Shown: positions 1 through 8,707 of the stretch, one piece after another
Numbering within the stretch: the stretch's first letter is position 1
How the letters are laid out: each line of letters starts with the position of its first letter
Source: Verrucomicrobiales bacterium
Lineage (GTDB): Bacteria; Verrucomicrobiota; Verrucomicrobiia; Verrucomicrobiales; DEV007
Reading direction: 5' to 3'
DNA length: 64,000 bases
Assembly (NCBI GenBank): GCA_029940475.1
Contig: JAPYUT010000010.1
Coordinates: 26,950 to 90,949 of the forward strand
The notes under the pieces: generated by a model
Database searches by the model: none
What the model saw: only the letters and a program-made list of their open reading frames with translations
What the model was told of the DNA's origin: nothing
Translations under genes and position numbers: made by a program

Positions 1-1
1 A

Positions 2-1036
2 ATCACGCGGCAACATTTCGGCCGCACTATACGGCTTTTTGCCCCACTTTATCTTTCTAATGAATGTATCAACAACTGCTCTTACTGCGGCTTCTCCCGA
101 GATAACCCCATCCTTCGGGTAACTCTCAGTGTCGATCAGGTTGTTGCGGAAGCTAAACACCTTGCTGCCCTGGGCTTTAGAAACATTCTCCTTGTGGCCG
201 GAGAGCATCCAAGATTTGTTTCAGAGGGCTATCTGCAGAAATGCATCACCGCAATTCACGATTTTATCCCCTCTGTCGGGCTTGAAGTCGGGCCGATGGA
301 AACCCCTGAGTATTCCCTTATGGTTGAAGCCGGTTGCGAAGGGTTGGTTATTTATCAGGAGAGTTACGATCGCTCTGCTTATGCGAAGCTACATACCGCG
401 GGACCAAAGAAAAATTTTAACTGGAGACTCGATTGCCCTGAAAGGGCATATGCCGCCGGGTTCCGGCGACTCGGAATCGGCGCTCTTTTCGGCCTTGCCG
501 ACTGGCGAAGCGAAGCAGAAAGCCTTGCCGCACACCTTGCCTACCTCCAGCGGCACTGCTGGAAAGCATCCTACAGCGTCAGCTTTCCCCGAATCCGTCC
601 AGCTGCGGGCGACTTCCAGCCCATCACCCACTTTACCGACAGAAATTTCCTGCAGTTAGTGTGCGCTTTTCGCCTCAGTTTTCCTGAAGTCGGCATCGTA
701 TTAAGTACTAGGGAATCTGAAGTTTTCCGTAATGGCATCGCCCCACTTGGAATAACTTCAATGAGTGCCGGAAGCCATACTGAACCTGGAGGGTATACCG
801 GAAAAGGACACGATTCCCTTCACCTGACCATAAAGGGAAAAAGAGTGGAGTTAAATAACTCTACACAATCATTCAACAATAACACAGGTGCCACCCCGCA
901 ATTCGGCATTGCTGATCAAAGAAGTCCGGCGGAAGTGGCGTCTTCACTAACGGACACAGGACTCGATCCCGTATGGAAAGACTGGGAAGGGGTAATCTTG
1001 CGCCAATCCCCACAGGGCTCCACATCGCTCAGCTAA
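2..1036 (+). CDS. thiH: 2-iminoacetate synthase ThiH, 5' end cut off by window edge
   Basis: ThiH is a radical-SAM tyrosine lyase that makes dehydroglycine for the thiazole ring of thiamine. The reading frame is open from base 2, so the start lies outside the window and 344 residues are visible. The fragment carries the radical-SAM CxxxCxxC motif at its residues 22, 26 and 29, inside LSNECINNCSYCGF, which fits the ThiH form of the motif. The C-terminus contains the family segment SAGSHTEPGGY and ends with DPVWKDWEG, as ThiH proteins do. About 30 N-terminal residues are probably missing. thiS follows 21 bases downstream, so both are likely in one thi operon. ThiH is oxygen sensitive, whereas aerobes often use ThiO instead. 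This suggests, but does not prove, a low-oxygen lifestyle. Confidence 0.95.
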   Translation: MTRQHFGRTIRLFAPLYLSNECINNCSYCGFSRDNPILRVTLSVDQVVAEAKHLAALGFRNILLVAGEHPRFVSEGYLQKCITAIHDFIPSVGLEVGPMETPEYSLMVEAGCEGLVIYQESYDRSAYAKLHTAGPKKNFNWRLDCPERAYAAGFRRLGIGALFGLADWRSEAESLAAHLAYLQRHCWKASYSVSFPRIRPAAGDFQPITHFTDRNFLQLVCAFRLSFPEVGIVLSTRESEVFRNGIAPLGITSMSAGSHTEPGGYTGKGHDSLHLTIKGKRVELNNSTQSFNNNTGATPQFGIADQRSPAEVASSLTDTGLDPVWKDWEGVILRQSPQGSTSLS

Positions 1037-1057
1037 GCTCCACCTTGATTGCACACC

Positions 1058-1261
1058 ATGACGATCACCATCAATGGCAAATTCAACACAAATTTCGAAG
1101 ACCCGCTGTACGTTTCAGAACTCATTGATAAACTCAATCTCTCCGCAACTCCTGTGCTTGTCGAAGTTGACAGGATTGCACTTCGCCCGCGTGAGCATTC
1201 CTCCGCTCGAGTTGTTGACGGCTCGGTGGTGGAGATTATAAGAATATCAGCCGGAGGTTGA
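1058..1261 (+). CDS. thiS: Sulfur carrier protein ThiS
   Basis: This is a 67-residue ubiquitin-like protein ending in the Gly-Gly that ThiF adenylates and that is then thiocarboxylated to donate sulfur to the thiazole. The start is MTITINGK, the usual beta-strand opening of ThiS. An in-frame TTG at 1049 would add three residues, but the ATG at 1058 fits the family better. No ribosome binding site is visible before either start. It directly follows thiH, whereas thiS often stands first in thi operons. thiG and thiF are not in the window and may lie upstream. Confidence 0.9.
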   Translation: MTITINGKFNTNFEDPLYVSELIDKLNLSATPVLVEVDRIALRPREHSSARVVDGSVVEIIRISAGG

Positions 1262-1316
1262 TATAACTGTCGCTTTTTTGATTCTTTTTCAGGCAACCCG
1301 CAGATAAACCTTAAAA

Positions 1317-2714
1317 GTGCCAACGGATACACCCAACAGTCCCGGCAAGGATTGTCACGAAAAAAAATGCGCGCCGGACTTCTTCCAAAGACAAACTCTT
1401 TGGAAAGCAATCACTGGCATTTCCATAACAATCATTGCCTGCCTCAGTGTCGCAGTACTTGTTATTATCGCAAAAATCCTCGGCTTCCTGCAACCTGTTC
1501 TAATACCACTCGCCGTTGCAGGCATCCTTGCATACCTTCTCGAGCCCGCAGTGCGCTGGTTGCGTCGAACGGCACTTTTCGGCCGGAGACCCTCACGGAT
1601 CCAGGCAATACTAATTGTCTTCCTGGTAGCCATGGCCTCAATGGTCATACTCGGGCTCTCAGTAATTATGCCGGCATCACGAGAACTCGGCGATCTCTTT
1701 GATAAGAGAGCCGAAATCATCGTCGATGCAAAAAATGCTTATGTTGAATTTCATGACAAAGTAGCATCATTTGAAAAAACGCTCGGCTTCCATTCAGAAG
1801 AACAATCCGATGCCAAGACAGTCAAACAGGGACCCGCTGCTGGCACGCAATCCAAAAAAAACGGAGAGGTCATCCCCGTTCCAGAGCCGCCCGTCGCTCA
1901 AGAGGGCGAATTATCCTCTGAAGCATCTCCTGATAATTTAATTTCATCCAGTAAACACGAAAGCAGGATCTGGAATGAGTTCATGCAATGGCTGAAAAGC
2001 CCCGAGACCGGCCAGGCTGTCCTTAATTTTTTGGGCAACGCGGTCAATGGCTTCTTCGGTGCACTCGGTTACATCATCGGGTTTATCCTTGTTCCCGTTT
2101 ATCTGTTTTTCTTCCTCAAGGACGCGCCAAAGATCCGCAAACAGTGGAGCGATTACGTGCCGTTACGTCAATCCAAGTTTAAAGATGAACTGGTCAGCCT
2201 TCTTAACGAGGTCAATGGTTACCTGATTGCGTATTTCCGGGGACAAGTCCTGGTAAGCCTGATAGACGGAGCAATTACCGGGATTATTCTTGCATTCCTT
2301 GGTCTTGACTACGCGATTGTCATTGGCGTTTCACTTGCAATACTCGGAGTAATACCATTCGTCGGCATCATTATCACTGCCATCCCGGCAATGCTTATCG
2401 CCGCATCACAAACAGACGGCCCAGCTGCCATGGTCGTCGCCTTGGTATTTATCGCCGTGCAACAAATTGACGGCCTCTTGATACAACCAAAAATTGTAGG
2501 GAATTCTGTCGGCTTACACCCGCTGACCGTCATCTTTTCCGTGCTCTTCTGGTCACTTCTGATAGGTGGCATTCTTGGCGCGTTGCTTGCCGTCCCTCTT
2601 TCAGCTGCAGTTAAAGTAATGTTCCGCCGCTACATATGGGAACAGAAGATGCATCGCGGTGCCATTGATGGCCATGACCCGCCCGGTCTTGAACCCGGCG
2701 TCCAACAAACCTGA
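1317..2714 (+). CDS. AI-2E family transporter (UPF0118/PerM-like membrane protein)
   Basis: This 465-residue polytopic protein belongs to the AI-2E/PerM family of inner-membrane exporters, whose substrates are mostly unknown. Hydrophobic segments are visible around residues 35-72, 95-118, 236-262, 300-345, 350-375 and 405-440. The conserved C-terminal half (glycine-rich helices, then IQPKIVGNSVGLHPLTVI) is clear. The region around residues 160-218 is a hydrophilic stretch rich in Glu, Ser, Lys and Pro that looks like a low-complexity insertion in the periplasmic or cytoplasmic loop before the re-entrant part. The start is GTG at 1317; no ATG lies near it in frame. It begins 55 bases after thiS and may share that transcript. 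The substrate cannot be told from the sequence. Confidence 0.85.
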   Translation: MPTDTPNSPGKDCHEKKCAPDFFQRQTLWKAITGISITIIACLSVAVLVIIAKILGFLQPVLIPLAVAGILAYLLEPAVRWLRRTALFGRRPSRIQAILIVFLVAMASMVILGLSVIMPASRELGDLFDKRAEIIVDAKNAYVEFHDKVASFEKTLGFHSEEQSDAKTVKQGPAAGTQSKKNGEVIPVPEPPVAQEGELSSEASPDNLISSSKHESRIWNEFMQWLKSPETGQAVLNFLGNAVNGFFGALGYIIGFILVPVYLFFFLKDAPKIRKQWSDYVPLRQSKFKDELVSLLNEVNGYLIAYFRGQVLVSLIDGAITGIILAFLGLDYAIVIGVSLAILGVIPFVGIIITAIPAMLIAASQTDGPAAMVVALVFIAVQQIDGLLIQPKIVGNSVGLHPLTVIFSVLFWSLLIGGILGALLAVPLSAAVKVMFRRYIWEQKMHRGAIDGHDPPGLEPGVQQT

Positions 2715-2761
2715 ATGTCACCTGTGATTTCAAGGATCCAAAAAGCGCCTGACAGTCGCAC

Positions 2762-2783
2762 CACTAGGCATTATTGCCTAGTG
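2762..2783. terminator. Perfect 9-bp hairpin between convergent genes
   Basis: CACTAGGCA at 2762-2770 pairs perfectly with TGCCTAGTG at 2775-2783 around a four-base loop. It lies between two convergent genes and the loop contains the stop codon of the minus-strand gene. No long T-run follows on either strand, so it may be a transcription barrier or an mRNA 3'-end stabiliser, not a classical intrinsic terminator. Confidence 0.45.
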
Positions 2784-3175
2784 ATCGCTTCGTGAAATTC
2801 CTGAGGAATATGCGCTGGCAAATTATCATTGCCACCAGATAATCCCGACTGACTCTTCACCGCCGTCCCCCTGTTACCTGCAGCCTTACGGTCAAATTCC
2901 TGCTTTTGGGCAGCTTCAACTTGATCAGTTATCTTCAGCGGATCTATATCCGAATCAAGCATCTTTGAGGTCATCCACGAGGCAGCACCTGAGGCAAGCA
3001 GTAGCAATAATGAAACCATAAAAACCTCACCCTTCCTCGGCCTGAAATGAGGACTGGGATGACGCCTGGCAAAAAAGCACACTACCGGCACTGATACAAT
3101 CAGACACATCGTGAACAGCAGGGCAAAATAATCAGGTATATAAAACCCAAGATGGCTCTCTATTACATGCTGCAC
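2771..3175 (-). CDS. Hypothetical membrane protein with two transmembrane segments
   Basis: I do not recognise the family of this 134-residue protein. Hydrophobic segments lie at about residues 12-36 and 51-70, separated by a short Arg/Pro/His-rich loop (RRHPSPHFRPRKGE). By the positive-inside rule this loop should be cytoplasmic, with both ends outside. The C-terminal half is hydrophilic and rich in Gln, Lys and Gly, with no recognisable motif. The gene stands alone on the minus strand, convergent to the AI-2E gene and divergent from the RlmD gene. The 136-base upstream gap is the likely promoter region of both divergent genes. The start is MQHVIESH; no alternative start is obviously better. 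Confidence 0.6.
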   Translation of the reverse strand: MQHVIESHLGFYIPDYFALLFTMCLIVSVPVVCFFARRHPSPHFRPRKGEVFMVSLLLLLASGAASWMTSKMLDSDIDPLKITDQVEAAQKQEFDRKAAGNRGTAVKSQSGLSGGNDNLPAHIPQEFHEAITRQ

Positions 3176-3311
3176 ATCAAATCATCGCCTTTATGTTTCA
3201 TAATTCAAGTTTTCTGCAGTTCGCTTACCCCTGGTTCAATTAACCCGGAATCCTAATGATCGAAGAACTAAATGTGAACGAGGGCAAAGACGTATCCTGA
3301 TTTGTCAAGTC

Positions 3312-4565
3312 ATGACAGAATCCACTCCATCCATCCCCAGAGGTTTCCGCCCTTTTCCCTTCAGTTATCATGAAGAAATCGAATTGGAGATCAGCACTCT
3401 CACCAACATGGGAAAGGGTCTAGCCCGCACCGAGGATGACTGGGTTATATTCGTGCCTTTTTGCCTGCCTGGCGAACGCGTTCTCGCTCGCGTCTATCGC
3501 AACGATAAAAATTTCAGCGAAGCTGACCTTATAAAGGTTATCACTGCGTCACCAGCACGCGTCACCCCACGTTGCGAGCTCTTCGGGCAATGTGGAGGCT
3601 GCCAATACCAGAATCTCAGCTACCCCGACCAACTCAAGTGGAAACAACAGCAGTTGGAGGAACTATTGCGCCATATGGCAGACACAACATTCAGCGTAGC
3701 CCCGGTTATACCTTCACCCAATGAATACGGCTATCGATCTAAAATTACCCCTCATTTCGATAAACCACGCAACGGAAAAATTGGAGCAATCGGATTCCAA
3801 CGTGCCGGACGACGTCAACTTATTGATGTCAATGAATGCGCCATTGCTCATCCAGCAATCAATCAACAACTCGCGCATCTTAGAAGCTCCATTAAAGAGA
3901 CCCCGGGGAAATTTAAAAAAGGCGCCACCCTGCTGCTACGCGCCGACTCCAACACCACAGTACACACCAAGCCAGGATCCATAGCAGTCGATCGTGTTGG
4001 ATCGATGGAATTTCACTATCCTGCAGGGGATTTCTTCCAGAACAACCCAGCAATTCTTGAAAAATTTACGTCTCATGTCAGACAGGAAGCCGTTGCTCGC
4101 GGCGCCACATACATGGTCGACGCTTATTGTGGCGCCGGGCTCTTCACTCTCACTGCCGCCTCTCTTTTTGAACAGGTAATCGGTATCGAAATTTCCGAGA
4201 AATCAGCTTATTGGGCTCGTAAAAATGCAGAAATCAACTCTATTAATAATGCTCAGTTCATCGCAGGTAAGGTAGAGGATATATTTAGCGACATTAGTCT
4301 TCCGGGACGCAAAACTGCCGTTGTTATTGATCCACCCAGGAAAGGTTGCAGCGAGAACTTTCTTTGCCAGCTATTTGATTACTCTCCACGCACTGTAATA
4401 TACGTTTCCTGTAACCCGGCCACACAACTGCGTGATCTCAAGATGTTTCATCGCGCCGGCTATACGCTCGACAAGGTGCAACCTTTCGACCTCTTCCCGC
4501 AAACCAAGCATCTGGAATGCGTAATGAGCCTACACAGCCCCTTACCTACAAATGACGTGCCTTGA
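3312..4565 (+). CDS. rlmD: 23S rRNA (uracil-5-)-methyltransferase, RlmD/TrmA family
   Basis: This enzyme uses SAM to methylate C5 of a uridine in 23S rRNA. The 417-residue protein has an N-terminal TRAM RNA-binding domain (about 20-80) and four iron-sulfur cysteines, C88, C94 and C97 in CELFGQCGGCQ and C176 in VNECAIAH. The Rossmann methyltransferase domain follows, with VDAYCGAGLFTL around 269-280 and VIDPPRKGC around 338-346. The catalytic nucleophile is C367 in VSCNPATQ and the general base is E402 in HLECV. All key residues are present. The target could be U1939 (RlmD), U747 or both, which the sequence does not settle. The last 20 bases overlap the convergent DUF423 gene. No Shine-Dalgarno is seen before the ATG. 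Confidence 0.93.
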   Translation: MTESTPSIPRGFRPFPFSYHEEIELEISTLTNMGKGLARTEDDWVIFVPFCLPGERVLARVYRNDKNFSEADLIKVITASPARVTPRCELFGQCGGCQYQNLSYPDQLKWKQQQLEELLRHMADTTFSVAPVIPSPNEYGYRSKITPHFDKPRNGKIGAIGFQRAGRRQLIDVNECAIAHPAINQQLAHLRSSIKETPGKFKKGATLLLRADSNTTVHTKPGSIAVDRVGSMEFHYPAGDFFQNNPAILEKFTSHVRQEAVARGATYMVDAYCGAGLFTLTAASLFEQVIGIEISEKSAYWARKNAEINSINNAQFIAGKVEDIFSDISLPGRKTAVVIDPPRKGCSENFLCQLFDYSPRTVIYVSCNPATQLRDLKMFHRAGYTLDKVQPFDLFPQTKHLECVMSLHSPLPTNDVP

Positions 4566-4911
4566 GCCCGATTATCAACCATCCCGCCAGGAGCAGCCCC
4601 CCTCCAAAAGGGGTAAGTGCCCCGAAAGCGGTTGCCCCGGTAACAGCCAGCAAATAAAGGCTTCCGCTGAAAATTACAATTCCCGAAACAAAGCACCAGT
4701 AAGCACCTTTCCGCAGATCCAAGGGAGCCAAAGCCAAGACTAAAAGAACAATGGCATGCAGAAGATGATACAAAACCGCTGTTTCCCAAATCGCCTCATG
4801 CCCATTCTCCTCGAAATGCCCTTTAAGAGCGTGTGCACCAAAGGCACCAAGGCTAACTCCCAGTAATCCCATGCAGGCGGCAATCCTTAATGCACCTCCG
4901 GAATTATTCAT
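4546..4911 (-). CDS. DUF423 family small inner-membrane protein
   Basis: This 121-residue protein of the DUF423/YgdD family has unknown function. It has about four hydrophobic segments and the family hallmark GAFGAHALKGHF near the N-terminus, then YHLLHAIVLL. The ATG at 4911 overlaps the last codons of the upstream FAD oxidoreductase gene (ATGAATAA), so translation is probably coupled. A longer reading from 5028 would overlap that gene by more than 100 bases and adds a non-family N-terminus, so I reject it. The gene is last in a three-gene minus-strand unit. Its stop lies inside the convergent rlmD coding region. Confidence 0.88.
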   Translation of the reverse strand: MNNSGGALRIAACMGLLGVSLGAFGAHALKGHFEENGHEAIWETAVLYHLLHAIVLLVLALAPLDLRKGAYWCFVSGIVIFSGSLYLLAVTGATAFGALTPFGGGLLLAGWLIIGLKARHL

Positions 4912-6304
4912 TATCTCCCCCCTTGGGTCGCAGGATTTTCTCAGCCGCATCCGCCCCCATTCGCATCGCGCTATGCATATTGGGAAAAGAAAATCCGCCC
5001 TGCCTGCCGACAGACTGAAGATTATCAATCCCCTCCAGATACCCCGTCACCTTTTCATAATGAGGCTCGTAACCGAGGGAAAAAACCGGATAACCATGAC
5101 TGTTCCGCAGAATGTTTATTTCGATTACGTCTGCTCTCCCGCAGAGTCCCTCAGCTTCCAGGTCAGCAATTACACTGTCCTTCATGGCCTGCGTGCCCTG
5201 CCATTTTTCGTCACCCTCCTTGCAAGTCATCTCTACAATCAATACCGTATGCCCATGCGGCTCTACTTTAAGTCCCGCATTTCTCGGTTCACCAACCCGA
5301 TGAAATACACGTTCACGATAATAGGTATACAAAGCGTCCATGACTCTCTCTTTTTTTACCAGCAATCCGTAGACGACAATCGGCAACCATTGTAAATGTT
5401 CACACGATTCCGTTATTCCCTGTGGCACACGCGGACGCAATGCCTTGAGCAAGCCGGTGATCGGGATAGTTGAAATTACATGGCTGCATGACAGCGTTTT
5501 GCATAATCCGTTGCCCGAATTCCTGATTCGCACTGACTCTATTTTGCCATTTTTTACTTTCAGTGAATCCACTGCAGACTCTGGGAATAATCGTCCTCCA
5601 TCTTTGCTGATCTGACTGGCAATGCATCTCGGTAACGCCTCGGCTCCCGTGGGTGAATAGTGAAGTGTTTCAGACAACAACGCACTCTCGACCGTCCTTC
5701 CTTTGCCTTCTCTGATTCCCAGATGACCGAGCAGCCTCTTCAGTGCATCAACTGCCGTTAATCGTGGCATCTTTCGCTTCACGAACATTGCGGAAATTTG
5801 CAACGGATGCCTCCCCCAATAGCGATAAGTAAAATCCTCAAAAAAGAAATGATAAAGCGCTTTACCATATAGCTGGATAAGCGCCTCCTCGCAATTCTCA
5901 GGTTCCCACGGCGCTATTTTATTGCGAATCTGAGCAAGTAGCAGACTCGCGACAGCATGCCCGAGCATCAGGGGCGACATCCCCTTGATCATGTCGGCAA
6001 ACTGCAATGGATAGCGATAAAATCGCCCTCCCCAGCGAATGCGGGCATTAAGTTCGACTGCAACGCTCTCCTTGCCCATCATTGCCATACAGTCCTCGTA
6101 AATCTCACGGTCATGCTCATGTAGCATATGCACTCCCTGATCATAGAAATTGCGCCCCATTTTCATTCCCGATGCAAGACCACCGAACCTGGGCTCCTTT
6201 TCAACGATAGAAACTCGATACCCGGCCGCCGTCAACCGACGCCCCGCGAACAATCCGCAAACCCCTCCCCCCAAGATAACAATGTCATCTTGCCTGCTAT
6301 CCAT
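4904..6304 (-). CDS. FAD-dependent oxidoreductase (protoporphyrinogen oxidase / UDP-galactopyranose mutase-like fold)
   Basis: This 466-residue flavoprotein starts with a dinucleotide-binding motif (DIVILGGGVCGLFAGRRL, residues 7-24) and the following IVEKEPRFGGLASG, typical of the amine oxidase / UDP-galactopyranose mutase-like superfamily. The C-terminus has the second FAD contact region, NLQSVGRQGGFSFPNMHSA, where the flavin-binding loop is expected. The ATG at 6304 overlaps the TGA of the upstream SAF gene (TGATG), so it is chosen over a start 24 bases earlier that lies inside that gene. Relatives often sit in surface polysaccharide loci, but the substrate is unknown. Its coupling to the upstream NAD-dependent enzyme suggests they act on the same compound. 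Confidence 0.8.
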   Translation of the reverse strand: MDSRQDDIVILGGGVCGLFAGRRLTAAGYRVSIVEKEPRFGGLASGMKMGRNFYDQGVHMLHEHDREIYEDCMAMMGKESVAVELNARIRWGGRFYRYPLQFADMIKGMSPLMLGHAVASLLLAQIRNKIAPWEPENCEEALIQLYGKALYHFFFEDFTYRYWGRHPLQISAMFVKRKMPRLTAVDALKRLLGHLGIREGKGRTVESALLSETLHYSPTGAEALPRCIASQISKDGGRLFPESAVDSLKVKNGKIESVRIRNSGNGLCKTLSCSHVISTIPITGLLKALRPRVPQGITESCEHLQWLPIVVYGLLVKKERVMDALYTYYRERVFHRVGEPRNAGLKVEPHGHTVLIVEMTCKEGDEKWQGTQAMKDSVIADLEAEGLCGRADVIEINILRNSHGYPVFSLGYEPHYEKVTGYLEGIDNLQSVGRQGGFSFPNMHSAMRMGADAAEKILRPKGGDNE

Positions 6305-7611
6305 CACAGGCTGACGCCCTCCCCGCACAACAACGCAGCCTGCTCTTCAAGCTTCCTGCGTAAAAACGAATCAGGAATCTCTACCACATCCGACTTCAAA
6401 GCCTGATCCCTGGCAAGAATGTCACGCATTACTGGAAACGCCCCGCCTTCAGCTTCGAGCAGGGCTATGGGAACCTTGTCTTCCGCATCCGCTTCCTTGC
6501 AACATTCGACGAGTCCATAAAATTCATCACCACCAATGGCATGCCTTATCACCTCACCCCCAATCAAATCACGTTTCGCATATGCGTAAACATCTGTAAT
6601 TCTCCCGGCATCAGGTTGCATAACTGACCTCCTCAGTATGACTGCCTCAGCTATCGCTCTGGGCGTTTCGATATGACAAAGATGGTAGGGCCTGTAAAAA
6701 AGATAATAGGGCCCCTCCCCCATCTTGTAATAAGACATATAGCCTGCCTGCAAAGGCTCCTCACATCGCCCAACCACATAAACCCCTCCACCGGGCTCCG
6801 CCCCAAGCAGGTAATCAATCCGACCTACTCCGCCATAGGAATCAAAATCGAAAACCTCAAGTGCCTCGCCGACATTTGCTGCACGCGGCCCCTCCATCCC
6901 GGCCACAGTAGGCAAAAGTCCAACACTGTTTGCAAGGCATGCCATCTCAATCGACAGCTTGGTCCCATCGGTATATGCACAACACTGTAAAGGACTCAAA
7001 TTCCTCTTTGCTGCCTCCTTTTTCAGGGATTGCGCTGTTGCATAACGGTTTAAAAATCCCTTGATATTCCCTGCCTGAACAATCTCAAAACCCCACAGCT
7101 GCACCTCGTCAATTATTTTACGCAACACCCCGTGCTGATCTCCCGCGTCACTGGTCATCACTACACCCTTATTCGTGGCGTAGTGATGCAGGAGTGAGCC
7201 AAGAGCCAAATCAACCTCCGCGTTCATCAGCACGACATCATATCCCTTATCAATAGCCGCCAGGCAATACCGCGCGGCTGGCCCAACCGTATTGGAGGCT
7301 TCTACAATGACATCCAGGTGCTGGTCACCCAGCCGCTCAATTAAGTCAAGAGGATCTCCCGTAACAAGCACCTCCCCGTCTCCCGGCGCTTCACTAATTG
7401 CCTGTTTTTCTTTAGTGTCGCACACATCAAGACCTGCAGAAATAGCAGCTTCCCTAGCAGCCGAAATATCAATGTCCCCGACAAAAACAAGCTTCATTCC
7501 CGGCGTTCGATTCACCTGCCAGGCAATGCCGATGCCCATCGCGCCGGCGCCAATCAAGCCAACCTTTATTGGTCGCCTCTCAAGCTCCCTCTGTCTCAAT
7601 TCCTCTAGCAT
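6304..7611 (-). CDS. NAD(P)-binding oxidoreductase with C-terminal SAF-like domain
   Basis: This 435-residue protein has an N-terminal Rossmann motif (KVGLIGAGAMGIGIA, 16-30), a homoserine-dehydrogenase-like NAD domain and a C-terminal region resembling SAF domains (YAKRDLIGGEVI, then GLVE). This combination is a recognised family, usually annotated as SAF-domain or homoserine-dehydrogenase-like protein and common in polysaccharide biosynthesis loci. It is not the threonine-pathway enzyme: the homoserine-dehydrogenase catalytic segment is not obvious. It is first of three coupled genes (TGATG junction with the FAD gene). The promoter probably lies in the 103-base gap shared with the divergent hydroxyacid dehydrogenase. 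The role in making a modified sugar is inference. Confidence 0.78.
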   Translation of the reverse strand: MLEELRQRELERRPIKVGLIGAGAMGIGIAWQVNRTPGMKLVFVGDIDISAAREAAISAGLDVCDTKEKQAISEAPGDGEVLVTGDPLDLIERLGDQHLDVIVEASNTVGPAARYCLAAIDKGYDVVLMNAEVDLALGSLLHHYATNKGVVMTSDAGDQHGVLRKIIDEVQLWGFEIVQAGNIKGFLNRYATAQSLKKEAAKRNLSPLQCCAYTDGTKLSIEMACLANSVGLLPTVAGMEGPRAANVGEALEVFDFDSYGGVGRIDYLLGAEPGGGVYVVGRCEEPLQAGYMSYYKMGEGPYYLFYRPYHLCHIETPRAIAEAVILRRSVMQPDAGRITDVYAYAKRDLIGGEVIRHAIGGDEFYGLVECCKEADAEDKVPIALLEAEGGAFPVMRDILARDQALKSDVVEIPDSFLRRKLEEQAALLCGEGVSL

Positions 7612-7714
7612 CAGAAAATCATCCGTTCCCGACTATTCCCGGCCGGATTATTACGAGTCAACGTTTATCATTTTACAATTTCCCTGTCATTCCTCTCCAT
7701 GAAGCTTTAAGTCA

Positions 7715-8698
7715 ATGATTCTTGATAATATGCCCGGCTCTCCACGCATAGTATTCCTTGACTCATCGACCATGAACGCGGGAGATATAGATTTTTCCGT
7801 CTTGCGACAATTCGGCAAATTAACCCTGCACGCAGTCTCCTCTCCACAAGAAATTACAGAAAGAATTGCCGAGGCCCGAATAGTTATCACCAATAAAGTA
7901 GTCCTTGACGCTGAAATATTAAGTCATGCCGATGCCCTACAATTGATCATTGTCTGCGCCACCGGAGTAAACAATATCGATCTCACTGCAGCAAAATCCC
8001 GTAATATTGTAGTGAGCAATGTGGTCGGTTACTCGACAGCGAGCGTCGCGCAACATGCATTGAGCCTGTTGCTTAACCTTGCGGGAAATACCCACCGCTA
8101 CGCAGCGGAAGTCGCCCTATGGCCGGAAAGTCTGATCTTTACTCGGCTGGCATACCCCATGACTGAAATGAACGGCAAAATCCTCGGCATCGCGGGAGCA
8201 GGAAACATCGGATGTTCACTTGGTGAGACAGCTGCAGCACTTGGCATGAATATACAGGTTCTTGCAAGGCAAGGCTCACTCACAGACAAACATCCTGAAT
8301 GGCCGCGAGTTGCTGATCAGGAATTTTACTCCTCCAGCGACGCGATCTCCCTTCACTGCCCATTAACAACTGCCACTCGCCACATGATCAACTCCGCATC
8401 TCTGCAGTTCATGAAACAGAGCGCATTCCTTGTAAATACCGGACGCGGAGAATTGATTGACGAACCCGCACTTGCTGACTCACTTCGCTCACATAGCATC
8501 GCCGGTGCCGCTCTTGACGTGCTTTCCCGTGAACCCCCACCACACGAACATTCATTACTAGCTGAGGACATCCCCAACCTCCTGATCACTCCTCACTCAG
8601 CCTGGACTTCACTTGAAGCGAGAAATCGACTGCTTGACGGCATCGCAAACAATCTCCGCACCTATCTTGCTGGAAATCCGGCCAATCGCATCATCTAA
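7715..8698 (+). CDS. D-2-hydroxyacid dehydrogenase (glycerate/phosphoglycerate dehydrogenase-like)
   Basis: This 327-residue NAD-dependent enzyme interconverts a D-2-hydroxyacid and a 2-oxoacid. The Rossmann motif GIAGAGNIG is at 158-166. The catalytic triad of the family is present as R244 in VNTGRGELID, E273 in SREPP and H294 in TPHSAW. The length matches hydroxypyruvate/glycerate dehydrogenases and lacks the ACT domain of long SerA forms. The precise substrate (hydroxypyruvate, glyoxylate or another) is not determined. The start is ATG at 7715, with a second ATG at 7730 also possible. An MFS transporter follows after nine bases, probably in the same operon. Confidence 0.88.
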   Translation: MILDNMPGSPRIVFLDSSTMNAGDIDFSVLRQFGKLTLHAVSSPQEITERIAEARIVITNKVVLDAEILSHADALQLIIVCATGVNNIDLTAAKSRNIVVSNVVGYSTASVAQHALSLLLNLAGNTHRYAAEVALWPESLIFTRLAYPMTEMNGKILGIAGAGNIGCSLGETAAALGMNIQVLARQGSLTDKHPEWPRVADQEFYSSSDAISLHCPLTTATRHMINSASLQFMKQSAFLVNTGRGELIDEPALADSLRSHSIAGAALDVLSREPPPHEHSLLAEDIPNLLITPHSAWTSLEARNRLLDGIANNLRTYLAGNPANRII

Positions 8699-8707
8699 GC
8701 GATACTG

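Noticed and set aside
4871..5395. 174-codon plus-strand frame over the FAD oxidoreductase and DUF423 genes
   Set aside because: Antisense to two supported genes and without recognisable domains.
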